A stretch of DNA of 64,000 nt, from contig NZ_VYSA01000001.1 in assembly GCF_008710745.1 (NCBI RefSeq), positions 744,001-808,000 of the forward strand, written 5' to 3'. The position numbers were made by a program, and so were the translations under genes. Source of the stretch: Microbacterium rhizomatis. Lineage in GTDB: Bacteria; Actinomycetota; Actinomycetes; Actinomycetales; Microbacteriaceae. Below the pieces are notes generated by a model. That model ran no database searches, was not told the DNA's origin, and saw only the letters and a program-made list of their open reading frames with translations. Shown here piece after piece: positions 23,076 through 32,900 of the stretch (positions are counted from its first letter, which is position 1; each line of letters starts with the position of its first letter).

Positions 23076-23173
23076 TCAAGTTTACCGGCGGGGCTTCTCC
23101 GTCCGGGAGGCGGGAGCGTACCTGGCTGGCAAGTCCGCCTCCTTACTGGCGGTGTGAGTCGAAGGAGCACCCT

Positions 23174-23443
23174 GTGATTGATATTGATCCGAACGGTACC
23201 GGGCTTCCCGGGATCGAGCAGTTGCGCATCATCGTCGGCGCGGTGATGACCGTCGGCCTGATCCTCTCCGTCCTCGCCCTGATCGTCTCCGCAATCGTGT
23301 GGGGCTTCGGCGCGAACAGCAGCAACCCGCACCTCGCGTCGCGCGGGAAGGTCGGGGTGCTCGTGTCGTGTGGGGCGGCGATCATCTGCGGCGCCAGCGT
23401 GACGCTCATCAACTTCTTCTGGGGCGTCGGACAAGCCGTCTAG
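23174..23443 (+). CDS. Small pilin-like membrane protein (DUF6112/TrbC-like), second copy
   Basis: GTG 23174 follows a GAAGGAG Shine-Dalgarno. The 89-residue protein (MIDIDPNGTGLPGIEQ...) has two helices, QLRIIVGAVMTVGLILSVLALIVSAIVWGF and VGVLVSCGAAIICGASVTLINFFWGVG. It is a paralogue of the 21543 protein: LR-IVGA, LIVSAI-W and the NF-GVG ending line up. VirB6 follows after 30 bases. The two pilin-like proteins may form a mixed pilus or one may be regulatory. Confidence 0.8.
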   Translation: MIDIDPNGTGLPGIEQLRIIVGAVMTVGLILSVLALIVSAIVWGFGANSSNPHLASRGKVGVLVSCGAAIICGASVTLINFFWGVGQAV

Positions 23444-23473
23444 CCCCACCGCGCACGAGGGAAGGAGTGAGCG

Positions 23474-24934
23474 ATGAGTGTGTGTGATGTTCCGGTGATC
23501 TCGGCCGTGTGCGACACCGTCGGCCAAGGCGCCGCCACGTTGATCGCGGCCCCATTTGACTGGCTCGCTCAGGCCATGGGAGGCGCCGCCGCGTGGCTCT
23601 TCGAAGCCGTGTGGGCGGTATTTGACACCACCACCCTTGTCGATGTCACCGACGAGGGCTACATCGGGGTCTACAACATCCTGTTCGGGGTGGCGGTGTT
23701 CGTGGTGCTGATCTTCTTCTGCCTGCAACTGATCACCGGCCTCATCCACCGCGACCCCACCGCCCTCACCCGCGCCGCCCTCGGGGCCGCGAAAAGCATC
23801 CTCGGCTCCTTCGTCGCCATCGGCCTCACCGGGCTCCTGTTGGAGATCACCGATCAGCTCGCGGTCGGGATCGTGCAAGCCACCGGGAACACGATGGAAT
23901 CCATCGGCGACCGCATCACCCTCCTCGCCGCAGGGTTCGCGGGGATCAACATCGCCGCCCCCGGTGTCGGGGCGATCGTCACGATCTTCCTCGCAGGCCT
24001 CGCCATCAGCGCGGCGGCGATCGTGTGGTTCTCCCTCCTGATCCGCAAAGCCCTCCTGCTCGTCGCGATCGTGTTCGCACCCATCGCCCTCGCCGGGTTC
24101 TCCTGGGACGCCACCAAGGGGTGGTTCGGGAAGTGGGCGACGTTCGTGATCGCCCTGATCCTGTCGAAACTCGTCCTCGTGGTGATCTTCCTCGTCGCCA
24201 TCACCCAAGTCTCCGCACCGATCGAACTGGATCTCGCGTCGATCAGCGACCCCATCGCCGGAGTCGTGCTGATGTTCATCGCCGCGTTCGCCCCCTACAT
24301 GACCTACAAGTTCGTCAGCTTCGTCGGGTTCGACATGTACCACTCGATGAGCACCGAACAAGAAGCCAAATCCGCCCTCAACCGCCCCGTCCCGGTGCCG
24401 TCCGCACCGAAGACCGACGGGGCGAAGAAGGTGCTCGACGGCGCCGGCGACAAGGGGGGCGGTGCGGCACCGTCTGGTGGAGGCACCCCATCCGCATCGA
24501 CTGCTGCACCTACTGCGGGCGGGAGCGCAGCAGCAGGTGGTGCCTCCGGCGCTGCCGCAGGTGCTGGTGCAGGCAGCGCGGGAGGTGGAGCTGGTGCGGC
24601 CGCTGCTGGGACAGGTGCTGGTGCGGCCGGTGCTGGGACAGGTGCTGGTGCGGCCGGTGCTGGGACAGGTGCTGGTGCAGCCGCTGCAGGGCCTGCGGCT
24701 GCGGTCGTGATCGGCGCGCAAGTCGCCAAAGCTGCGGCGACCGCGGGACCGGAACTCGGTGGCGCAGTCGGTGGGGCTGCGGAAGGTCACGCGGCCGGTG
24801 CGGGTGAGACCGTGCAGCCGGCACCGCCTCCCGCACCGAACCACACGCCCACGGCACCGCCCACGTCGCCGTCTGTGCCACCGGCGAAACAGACACCACC
24901 ACCGGCTCCGAAGCCGATGAGCGGGAAGGAGTAG
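23474..24934 (+). CDS. VirB6/TrbL-like conjugal transfer membrane protein with Ala/Gly-rich tail
   Basis: A 486-residue protein. The N-terminal 300 residues hold about seven membrane helices of the TrbL/VirB6 inner-membrane channel component (YNILFGVAVFVVLIFFCLQLITGL, AAIVWFSLLIRKALLLVAIVFAPIALAGFSW, LILSKLVLVVIFLVAITQV). From about residue 315 the chain turns into a low-complexity Ala/Gly/Pro tail, with a triplicated 27-base unit at 24604-24684, ending in a Pro-rich stretch. GGAAGGAGTGAGCG lies before ATG 23474. The core assignment is firm; the tail length probably varies between strains. Confidence 0.88.
   Translation: MSVCDVPVISAVCDTVGQGAATLIAAPFDWLAQAMGGAAAWLFEAVWAVFDTTTLVDVTDEGYIGVYNILFGVAVFVVLIFFCLQLITGLIHRDPTALTRAALGAAKSILGSFVAIGLTGLLLEITDQLAVGIVQATGNTMESIGDRITLLAAGFAGINIAAPGVGAIVTIFLAGLAISAAAIVWFSLLIRKALLLVAIVFAPIALAGFSWDATKGWFGKWATFVIALILSKLVLVVIFLVAITQVSAPIELDLASISDPIAGVVLMFIAAFAPYMTYKFVSFVGFDMYHSMSTEQEAKSALNRPVPVPSAPKTDGAKKVLDGAGDKGGGAAPSGGGTPSASTAAPTAGGSAAAGGASGAAAGAGAGSAGGGAGAAAAGTGAGAAGAGTGAGAAGAGTGAGAAAAGPAAAVVIGAQVAKAAATAGPELGGAVGGAAEGHAAGAGETVQPAPPPAPNHTPTAPPTSPSVPPAKQTPPPAPKPMSGKE
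24604..24684 (+). repeat. 27-base tandem repeat in the VirB6 tail
   Basis: Three head-to-tail copies of a 27-base unit beginning TGCTGGGACAGGTGCTGG start at 24604, 24631 and 24658; the last copy differs near its end. They encode repeated nine-residue Ala/Gly/Thr blocks, so copy-number change keeps the frame. Confidence 0.85.
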
Positions 24935-24937
24935 CCG

Positions 24938-26401
24938 ATGTCGAACCAGCAGAGCACGGTGGAGTTTGGGTTGCGGGCGGTGCAGTTCTCCCGCCTCACC
25001 CGCCGCGGCATCCTCCTCGGCCTCTCCCTCCCACAACTCATCGCCCTCGCCATCGGCGTACTCGCAATCGTCGGCGCCCTCTACGCCGGCGGCGGGATAC
25101 TGCTGGCCTGGACCGCACCCGTCTGGCTCCTCAGCGCGACGCTGGCGTGGACGCCGGTTGGTGGCCGGAAGTTGATCGAGTGGGTACCTGTCACCTTCCG
25201 GTGGGTCGCCCGCACACAGAAACGGCAGACCGTGTTCCGCCGCAGGATCGTGAAACCAAGACCTGCCGGAACACTCACACTCCCCGGCGATGCGGCAGCG
25301 CTCCGGGAGTGGGAGGACCCGGAGACGGGGGCGGCGATGATCCACGACCCCCACGCGCAGACGCTCACCGCGATCATCGCGGTGTCGCATCCCGCGTTCG
25401 TTCTCCTCGACCCGGGTGAGCAGGAACGCCGCGTCGCCACCTGGGGCAGAGTGCTCGCCACCGCCTGCCGATCCGGCAGGATCGCCCGCCTTCAGGTCTG
25501 CGAACGCACTCTCCCTGACGGGGGCTCCGGTCTGGTCGAGTGGTGGCGGCAGCACGGGCGTGATGACGGGTCGTGGACTTCGACCGTCTACCGGGAGCTC
25601 ATCGACCGTGCCGGACCTGCCGGTGAGCGCCACGCGACCACGATCAGTCTCGCGCTCGACCTGCGCGCTGCAGCACGTCAGATACGCACGAACGGCGGTG
25701 GGATCAAGGGCGGAGCGGCGGTGCTCCGGCAAGAGATGACCACGCTCGTGACCGCGCTGCGTGCCGCGGAACTCACCGTCGGCACCTGGCTCACCCCAGG
25801 CGAGGTTGCCGTGATTCTCCGTTCCGCCTACGACCCCGCCGCTGCCGCGCTCCTTGAACGCCATGGTGACATCGGCCGCTCACTGGCGACGGCGGGGCCG
25901 GTCGCGGTCACCGAGTCATGGGATCGGCTGCGATCGGACTCCGCGCACCATGCGGTGCTGTGGATATCGGAGTGGCCGAGGTCTCAGGTGTATCCAGGGT
26001 TCCTCGCACCGGTGCTGTTGTCCTCTGGTATCCAGCGGGCGTTCTCACTGATCTGTACGCCGATCCGTTCGGATCAGGCGGCGAGGGACATCAGGAAGAA
26101 GAAGACCGAGCTGATCTCGGACGCGGCGCAACGCTCCAAGATGGGGCAGATCGAAGACGCGTCCCAAACCGCCGAATACGGCGACGTCCTCCAACAAGAA
26201 GCCGACCTCACCGCCGGGCACGGCGTCCTCCGCTACACCGGCCTCATCAGCGTGTCCGCACCCACCCTGGACGTGCTCGACACCGCGGTTGCGGCGATCG
26301 AACAGGCCGCGATCCAAGCTTCCTGCGAGACCCGGCGTCTCGTGGGTCAGCAAGCCCAAGCCTTCACCGTCGCAGCGTTGCCGCTGTGCCGCACCGTCTG
26401 A
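24938..26401 (+). CDS. SCO6880-type conjugation protein (VirB3/VirB4-N-like, PrgI-like N-terminus)
   Basis: A 487-residue protein. The N-terminal 100 residues have a short cytoplasmic lead and two membrane helices (GILLGLSLPQLIALAIGVLAIVGALYAGGGILLAWTAPVWLLSATLAW). The soluble remainder (VFRRRIVKPRPAGTLTLPGDAAALREW...) resembles the non-catalytic N-terminal half of VirB4 proteins and lacks Walker motifs. It is the family usually annotated SCO6880. With the separate VirB4 ATPase at 27186 it likely reconstitutes the VirB3/VirB4 function. GAAGGAGTAGCCG lies before ATG 24938. Confidence 0.8.
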   Translation: MSNQQSTVEFGLRAVQFSRLTRRGILLGLSLPQLIALAIGVLAIVGALYAGGGILLAWTAPVWLLSATLAWTPVGGRKLIEWVPVTFRWVARTQKRQTVFRRRIVKPRPAGTLTLPGDAAALREWEDPETGAAMIHDPHAQTLTAIIAVSHPAFVLLDPGEQERRVATWGRVLATACRSGRIARLQVCERTLPDGGSGLVEWWRQHGRDDGSWTSTVYRELIDRAGPAGERHATTISLALDLRAAARQIRTNGGGIKGGAAVLRQEMTTLVTALRAAELTVGTWLTPGEVAVILRSAYDPAAAALLERHGDIGRSLATAGPVAVTESWDRLRSDSAHHAVLWISEWPRSQVYPGFLAPVLLSSGIQRAFSLICTPIRSDQAARDIRKKKTELISDAAQRSKMGQIEDASQTAEYGDVLQQEADLTAGHGVLRYTGLISVSAPTLDVLDTAVAAIEQAAIQASCETRRLVGQQAQAFTVAALPLCRTV

Positions 26402-26412
26402 GGAGAAAACCG

Positions 26413-27189
26413 ATGCCAACCTTCAACAGTCCGACCGCGGATGCCGCTGAAGTCTCCGAAGCGCTCCGTGGGCTTGCGCACGCATCCCGCGTGTTCGAGG
26501 ACCCCGCCGACACCTACGCGGTGCTCGGTGACCTGCTTGCTGGGGTGCGATCACTGCGGCAGGTGCTCGATCAGCTTGCGACCGCGCACGTCACTCACCG
26601 GGTGCGTGCGCATGACGATGCCGGGGACCAGACGGTCGGCGCGACGAACGCGCTGACCGCGACCGCAGAGCTGCAGCAAGCCGCCGCGTTACTGGATGCG
26701 GTGCATGACCGGGTGGATGCGGCGATGGCCGCCTCCGGGCGGATCGCCTGGCACCCCGAACCGGTACAGCCCGCCCAGGTGTCGCGGTGGGTGAGCGTGG
26801 TGTTCCTGCAGGGCCAGGACGCCGACGAAGTGCTGGCGGTCATTGACCGTGACGGTACGGATGCGGCGATCGAGCACTTGGCTGGGTTCGACATGGGCGA
26901 TGAGACCACCCAGGCGGCACTCGTCAACGGATATGTCTACGACACCATCCCCACCGGTCACCTCGACCGCATCACCACGAACGGCGAATACACGTTGACG
27001 TACAACCACGACCACGGGCACGTCTCCCTGCTCCGCAGACAGCCCGAATCGCAAGAGTTGGCGGCTCCTGCGTCGAGGACTGCACCGGCACGTCAAGGGG
27101 CGCGTCGGCAGGCACGGGTGGTCGAGGATGACGATGACTGGTTCGCACCGTCTCAGTCGTCCTCGATGTCGCGGGGGCGAGCACTGTGA
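26413..27189 (+). CDS. Hypothetical ICE protein between SCO6880-like and VirB4 genes
   Basis: A 258-residue soluble protein. The first 110 residues are helical (VSEALRGLAHASRVFEDPADTYAVLGDLLAGVRSLRQVLDQLATAHVTHRV; ELQQAAALLDAVHDRVDAAMAA) and resemble small bacterial coiled-coil helper proteins. A beta-rich middle part follows, then a charged C-terminus ending DDDDWFAPSQ. I recognise no known family. AGGAGAAAACCG lies before ATG 26413. It overlaps VirB4 by 4 bases and is probably a chaperone or scaffold for the channel, an inference from position. Confidence 0.65.
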   Translation: MPTFNSPTADAAEVSEALRGLAHASRVFEDPADTYAVLGDLLAGVRSLRQVLDQLATAHVTHRVRAHDDAGDQTVGATNALTATAELQQAAALLDAVHDRVDAAMAASGRIAWHPEPVQPAQVSRWVSVVFLQGQDADEVLAVIDRDGTDAAIEHLAGFDMGDETTQAALVNGYVYDTIPTGHLDRITTNGEYTLTYNHDHGHVSLLRRQPESQELAAPASRTAPARQGARRQARVVEDDDDWFAPSQSSSMSRGRAL

Positions 27190-28664
27190 GTGAACGGCAG
27201 AAGCTCCACACCGCGGCACTGGTAGAACCGGCCGGCGAACGTCGCACGCAGCGGAAGGCACGCAAGCACGCTGCAGCGAAGATCGAAACCAACGCCCGCA
27301 AAATCGACCAGGCAGCCGAACGTGAGCGGATGGCGGCGGAACGGGCCGAACGCCGCAACACCACCTACCTCCCCGCAGCAGGAGAATCCGGGGCTGCGGC
27401 GCTTCGGACACCGGGCAGGTTTCGTCTGCCACGCCATCAGGACACCTCCGCGACGCTCGCTGGCGCGTATCCGTTTCTTGCCGAAGGGGGCCTCGGTGCT
27501 GACGGGGTGTTCGTCGGCCAAGACCTCTACTCAGGTGGCTCGTTCGTCTACGACCCCTGGACCCTCTACGCCCGCGGAATGATCACCGCCCCCAACATCG
27601 TCCTCGCAGGCATCGTCGGGTCCGGAAAGTCGTCGCTTGCGAAATCCCTCTACACGCGGTCGATTCCGTTCGGACGGCGCGTCTACGTCCCCGGCGATCC
27701 GAAGGGCGAGCACACCGCCGTCGCGGAAGCCGTCGGCGGGCGCGCCATCGTCCTCGGCCACGGGCTCCGCAACCGCCTCAACCCCCTTGATGAAGGTCAC
27801 CGCCCCTCCGGGGTGAGCGACGCGGAATGGACGGCGCAGGTCGCTTCCCGCCGCCGTGAGTTGATAGGTGCGCTTGCGGAGACGGTGCTGGATCGGGTGC
27901 TGTCGCCGTTGGAACACACGGCGATCGATCTCGCCCTCCAAGACGCTGTTCGATCCAGCGAGGTGCCGATCCTGCCGATGATCGTCGACCGTATCCTCGC
28001 CCCCGACGCGGCAACCGATACGGATGGGCGGCTCGCGGAAGACGGGCGTCTCGTCGGTCACGCACTCCGCCGTCTCGTCGCGGGCGATCTCGCGGGGTTG
28101 TTCGATGGGCCATCGACGGTGCGGTTCGATCCGTCACTGCCGATGGTGTCGCTCGATCTGTCGCGGGTGGCGGAGAACAGCACGCTGATCTCGGTGCTGA
28201 TGACCTGTTCGTCGGCGTGGATGGAATCGGCGCTGATGGACCCGAATGGTGGGCACCGGTGGGTGATCTACGACGAAGCCTGGCGCCTCATGGCCTACCC
28301 AGCCCTCCTGAAACGCATGGATGCGCAGTGGCGGCTGGCCAGGCACTATGGGATCGCGAACATGCTGATCTTCCACAAACTCACCGACCTCGACAACGTC
28401 GGCGACTCCGGCTCCGCCATGCGCGCCCTCGCCAACAGCCTGTTGGCAAATGCGGAGACACGGATCATCTACCGGCAAGAACCCGACCAACTCGGAACCA
28501 CCGCCGCAGCACTCGGACTCACCGGCACCGAACAGAAACTCCTCCCCGGCCTCGGCACCGGGCAAGGTCTCTGGCGGATCAAGGAACGATCCTTCGTCGT
28601 GCAACACCAGCTCCACCCGGCCGAGCTCGCCGCGTTCGACACGACCGCGCGAATGAAGGGGTAA
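27186..28664 (+). CDS. VirB4/TraC-type conjugation ATPase
   Basis: A 492-residue ATPase from GTG 27186. After a charged N-terminus, the substrate-entry segment VFVGQDLYSGGSFVYDPW precedes Walker A (GIVGSGKSS, residues 142-150). PGDPKGEHTAVAEAVGG, Walker B in WVIYDEAWRLM, and arginine-rich motifs near IIYRQEP follow. This is the ATPase core that energises pilus assembly and DNA export. It is shorter than typical VirB4 because the N-terminal half is supplied by the 24938 protein. It closes the main secretion operon; a 15-base palindrome follows at 28674. Confidence 0.92.
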   Translation: MSERQKLHTAALVEPAGERRTQRKARKHAAAKIETNARKIDQAAERERMAAERAERRNTTYLPAAGESGAAALRTPGRFRLPRHQDTSATLAGAYPFLAEGGLGADGVFVGQDLYSGGSFVYDPWTLYARGMITAPNIVLAGIVGSGKSSLAKSLYTRSIPFGRRVYVPGDPKGEHTAVAEAVGGRAIVLGHGLRNRLNPLDEGHRPSGVSDAEWTAQVASRRRELIGALAETVLDRVLSPLEHTAIDLALQDAVRSSEVPILPMIVDRILAPDAATDTDGRLAEDGRLVGHALRRLVAGDLAGLFDGPSTVRFDPSLPMVSLDLSRVAENSTLISVLMTCSSAWMESALMDPNGGHRWVIYDEAWRLMAYPALLKRMDAQWRLARHYGIANMLIFHKLTDLDNVGDSGSAMRALANSLLANAETRIIYRQEPDQLGTTAAALGLTGTEQKLLPGLGTGQGLWRIKERSFVVQHQLHPAELAAFDTTARMKG

Positions 28665-28673
28665 ACGCTTAGG

Positions 28674-28688
28674 TTCAGGATTCCTGAA
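28674..28688. terminator. Short palindrome after virB4
   Basis: TTCAGG-ATT-CCTGAA, a 6-base stem, begins 10 bases after the VirB4 stop. It is a candidate weak terminator or protein-binding site. The rest of the 172-base gap shows no further clear signal. Confidence 0.3.
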
Positions 28689-28835
28689 GCCTGATTCCGC
28701 GTGATTCCGTCGATCTGCGGGCTGTTGTGAGGGTGCAAGTTCCCGCCGCAGCCTACTCAGTTTCGGTGACCAGCTTGGCGTGCGGGTTCGTACCTATCCC
28801 TCGATTGATTCGACACGACCGTGGGAGCAGAACCG

Positions 28836-29849
28836 ATGGACACGATCAACGAGCTTGCAGCCGACGAGCGCACCGCGAGGGTCATCCTCGCGGTCGCGTC
28901 CGAACCTGGTGATGCGGTGACGGGGTGGATGATCCGCACCCTCGGCGCAACCGAGACCGTCACCCGTGCCGTCGCCGACGAGGTACCGGCAGAGCCTGAT
29001 GGTGATACCTGGCAGCGACGCCTCGCTCCCCGCATCGACGCGGCCCAGGCGCGGCGGGTGCTCGCGGAGACCGAGCGCCACGGAATGCGGGTGCTGATCC
29101 CCGGCGATGCGGACTGGCCGGCGTCCGTCAATGCGCTGGGCGATCACGCACCCGTCGCACTGTGGGCGAGAGGCGACACCGGGCTGTTAGCCGGCCCGGT
29201 GTGGGATCGCCTCACCATGACTGGGGCGCGGGCGTCCACCGGGTATGGGGAGCACGTCACGGCGGAGTTGGTGCAGTCGGCGGTGGCGGACTCTCGCACG
29301 GTGCTCTCCGGTGGCGCGTATGGCATCGATGGTGCCGCGCACCGGACCGCGCTCACGTCGGGTGGTCCCACGGTCGCGGTGCTCGCGGGCGGCCTGGACC
29401 GCCCGTATCCGGCGGGCCACACTGAACTCCTCGCCCGTGTCGCCAAGGAGGGTCTGTTGCTGTCGGAGTTGCCGCCGGGGGCGGCGCCCACGAAGTGGCG
29501 GTTTCTGCAACGCGGCAGGCTCCTCGCTGCCCTCTCCGGCACCGTCATCATCGCCGAGGCTGGCTTCCGATCCGGCTCCCTCCACACGGCCGCCCGCGCG
29601 ATCGAACTCGGCCGTCCGGTCGGCGCGATCCCTGGGCCGCTGACGAGTGCTGCGTCTGCGGGGTGTCACCGGCTGCTGCGCGACGGGCTCGGGTCGATCA
29701 TCACCGGCTATGACGACGTACGCGAACTGCTGCACGGAGTGCGCGAGGGTGCGCAACGTGCGGTGCGGGAACGGGCGGGACTCGAGGTAGACCCGCTCGA
29801 TCAGCAGGCACCAGGCCAGCGGCGGATACCGCATAGTCCTGCACTGTGA
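28836..29849 (+). CDS. DprA-like DNA-processing protein, ICE-encoded
   Basis: A 337-residue protein; ATG 28836 chosen. The DprA Rossmann domain is clear: VALWARGD, GARASTGYGEHVTAEL, VLSGGAYGIDGAAHRTAL, VAVLAGGLDRPYPAGH, LLSELPPGAAP, RGRLLAALSGTVIIAEAGFRSGSLHTA, and GCHRLLRDG. In competence DprA loads RecA on incoming single strands; on an ICE it may protect or anneal transferred ssDNA. The C-terminal winged domain is short or absent. It stands between the secretion operon and the surface-protein gene. Confidence 0.88.
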   Translation: MDTINELAADERTARVILAVASEPGDAVTGWMIRTLGATETVTRAVADEVPAEPDGDTWQRRLAPRIDAAQARRVLAETERHGMRVLIPGDADWPASVNALGDHAPVALWARGDTGLLAGPVWDRLTMTGARASTGYGEHVTAELVQSAVADSRTVLSGGAYGIDGAAHRTALTSGGPTVAVLAGGLDRPYPAGHTELLARVAKEGLLLSELPPGAAPTKWRFLQRGRLLAALSGTVIIAEAGFRSGSLHTAARAIELGRPVGAIPGPLTSAASAGCHRLLRDGLGSIITGYDDVRELLHGVREGAQRAVRERAGLEVDPLDQQAPGQRRIPHSPAL

Positions 29850-29865
29850 GGCCGAGGGCCAGGTT

Positions 29866-29874
29866 GGTGCACCT
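29866..29874. promoter_or_regulatory. GGTGCACCT motif, site 4
   Basis: The perfect palindrome GGTGCACC plus T lies 57 bases before the GTG start of the surface-protein gene, in the 81-base gap after the DprA-like gene. Confidence 0.45.
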
Positions 29875-29930
29875 GCTGTGAAGGCGACCCGGTGTCGGGT
29901 TGCTGTTCGCAGAGCGTCAGGAGGCATCTC

Positions 29931-32900
29931 GTGTCAGGATCACTCGCCCACATCTCGCAGCCCGTGGCTGCGCCGCCAAGGAGAGGGGTGCGGCGCTGGC
30001 TGTCGGTGCTGCTGGCCCTGTTCCTGCTCGCCGGGTCGCTCGCACTGAATGCGCCGGCAGCTCATGCGGGCGGTCTCGGTGTCGGGTACGACATCGGGAT
30101 GGGGTTCCTCGGTGCCTACAACACCGATGTCGACGGGAGGCAGGCATACTGCGCCGACCTGGGCGCAGACTCGCCGTTCGCGCAGACCCACGGACCGGAG
30201 ACGGTCACGTCGCTGGATTCACTGTCCAGGCAGCAGCTCGCGGAGCTGAACTACGTGCTGGATCGGTGGGGGCAGTCCGGCGACCCGAACGTCACCGCGG
30301 CGGTGGCACTGTTCGTCTGGTCGATCACCGACCCGGGAACCTACAACTCGCACGGCATGTCCGGCGATACCTATTACGTCGGCCGCGCACCGGCGTCGGA
30401 GCGGGGAACGATCCTCGCCAACCTCGCCGCGATGCGTCAGGAAGCCACCGTCAACGCGGTCACCGACCCTTCGCTGACGCTGAGCCTCGACATGGCGGAT
30501 CAGTACGCCGGCACCCTCACCGTCGCCACCCATCCTGCGGGCCTTACCGGCACCGCGACACTCACCGATGCGGTCTTCGCCGACGGATCAACGATGCGCA
30601 CGATCGGTGCCGGTGCGCACCCGATCACGGGCACTCCGGCTGACGGGGTGCCGTCGTACCAGATCCGCGCGTCGATGAACATCGCTGCCGCCGGGTACGG
30701 CGCTGCACTCGACCTGTATGTCACGCCCGGGGCGCAGCGCCTCGTCGCCGCTGTCGCAGGCTCGTCCACGGGGCTGTCCGCCTCAGCGTCGTCGCCGGTG
30801 ATCGAGTTGGACTTCCAGCCGGAGATCACCACCCAGGTCGCCTCCCGCTACGTCACCGAGGGTGACGCGTTCGTGGATGGGCTCACGGTCACGGTGTCAA
30901 AGGGCACCTGGATTCACCTCGACGGGAACCCCATCGAGGTCACCGCGACCGGAACCTTGTATGGGCCGTTCGATGAGCAGCCCACCGAAGCAGACACCCC
31001 GCCGGCCGGAGCCCCCGTCGTTGGCACCGAAACGGTCACGTTGACGGGTGCGGGGTCGTACACCTCGCCGGGCACGATCACCGCCCCGGAATCGGGGTTC
31101 TACACGTGGGTGTGGGGCATCGATAAAGACGCGCACGGAGCGAATGCGAAGTACCTCACCGATTCGTTCACCGACCGGTTCGGGCAGGTAGCGGAGACCT
31201 CGGTGGTGCCGTTCCAGCCCGTCGCCGTCTCCGAAGCCGACCAGCGCCTCGCGATCCCTGGTGATGCGCTAACGGACACGATCACCGTGTCCAGCAGCAA
31301 CGGTGCGTGGCTGAAGAAGGACGGCACACACATCCCGGTGGTGTTCGAGGGCACCGCCTACCAAGTCCCCGGCACCCTCCCCCCGGCACAGGACGCGGTG
31401 ATTGACGACAATGCGGTGCCGCTCGGCACGGTGACGATCACTGCGGACGGCCCGGGCGTCTACACGTCGCCGTCGGTGGTGGCGCCGTCGGGTGGGTTCG
31501 TGACGTGGGTGTGGGAGGTGAAGAAGTCGTCGCAGCCGGAGTGGGTGCGCGACTACCTCGCCGCAGACTGGCAGGACGACTACGGCATCAACGTCGAGAC
31601 GACATCCGTGCGGTGGCCGATCACGGCGACGTCGCTGATGCGGGAGTACAACGTGCACCCCGGCGGTCGCGCCTTCGATGTCGTCACCGTCAGCGGGTTC
31701 CCGGCAAACCACGGTGACTTCACCGGCGACGGCTACTGGAACGCCGACCTCGACGAACTCCGCTACACCGTCTACGGGCCTTTCGCCACCGACACCGAAC
31801 TCACCGACGACCTCGACCTCACTGCCGCGCCGGTACTCACAGAACTCACGACGCCGGCCAGGAACGGGGTCTACAAGCTCGGCTACACCGACGACGACAA
31901 GATCGTGCCCACCGAACCAGGGTTCTACGTCCTCGTGACGACGTTCGAAGGTGATGACCGGGTGCAGCCCTATCAGTCGTCTCCGGCGGATGTGCTCGAA
32001 CGGTTCTACGTCCCACCCACAGGCACGGAGGTGCCGGTGACGGTGATCACGCAGGCGACACCGGAAGCGCTCATCGGGGAACCCTTCTCGGACACGGCGC
32101 TCGTGCAGGGCACGAAAATTCCCGACGGCGCGTACCTGGTGTTCCGCGCGTACGGGCCGCACCCGGCAGAAGCCGGGGCGGTGTGTGAGACGCCGTTCTA
32201 CGTCAGCGACGAGATCCCTGTCACCCAGGCCGGCATCTACCACTCCGGCACCACCACCGTCACCGAGCCCGGGAACGTGTACTGGGTCGAGACGCTGTAT
32301 GGCGCCGACGGTGAGGTGATCGCTGAGGGGACGTGTGGGGCGCCGGGTGAGACCACCGTCATCAGCGAACAGCCCGACGAGCTGCGGGTGAAGACGAACG
32401 CGGTGTCGACTGTCACGCTGGGTGAGCCGGTGCATGATGTCGCGACCGTCACCGGCACTGTGCCGGAGGGTGCGCGGCTCGTGTTCGAGGCCTACCGGCA
32501 GGAAGGCGAGAACGCGACGTGCACGGCGGAAGAACTCGTGTTCACCTCTGCCGTGATCGACCTCGACGGTCCCGGCGACTACGCGTCGGACGAGGTGGTC
32601 TTCGATCAGGTCGGCACCTACTACTGGGTGGAGACCGTGATCGACAAGGACGGCACGATCCTGCACCGCGGCCTGTGCGGCGCACCGGATGAGACCACCA
32701 CCGTCACCCCTGTCCCAGAGGAGCCGGGCAAGCCGGGTGCACCGGGTGAGCTGGCGCAGACGGGTGCGGACGGCGGCTGGTGGCCGCTCGGCCTCGCCGG
32801 TGGCCTGATCGCCGCCGCGACCGGCGGGGTGCTGCTGTTCGGGCGTCGCCTCGCGATCGCCCGCGAACGCGCCGGGTACGTCCGCGAAGAGGACGAGATG

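Noticed and set aside
23072..25864. A 930-residue minus-strand open frame
   Set aside because: It lies opposite VirB6 and SCO6880-like genes and has skewed, low-complexity composition with Cys/His/Arg runs. The plus-strand frames have clear family motifs, so it is a high-GC shadow.
29980..30530. Thioester domain in the surface protein
   Set aside because: YCADL resembles the Cys box of thioester domains, but I could not find the matching Gln motif, so no thioester claim is made.
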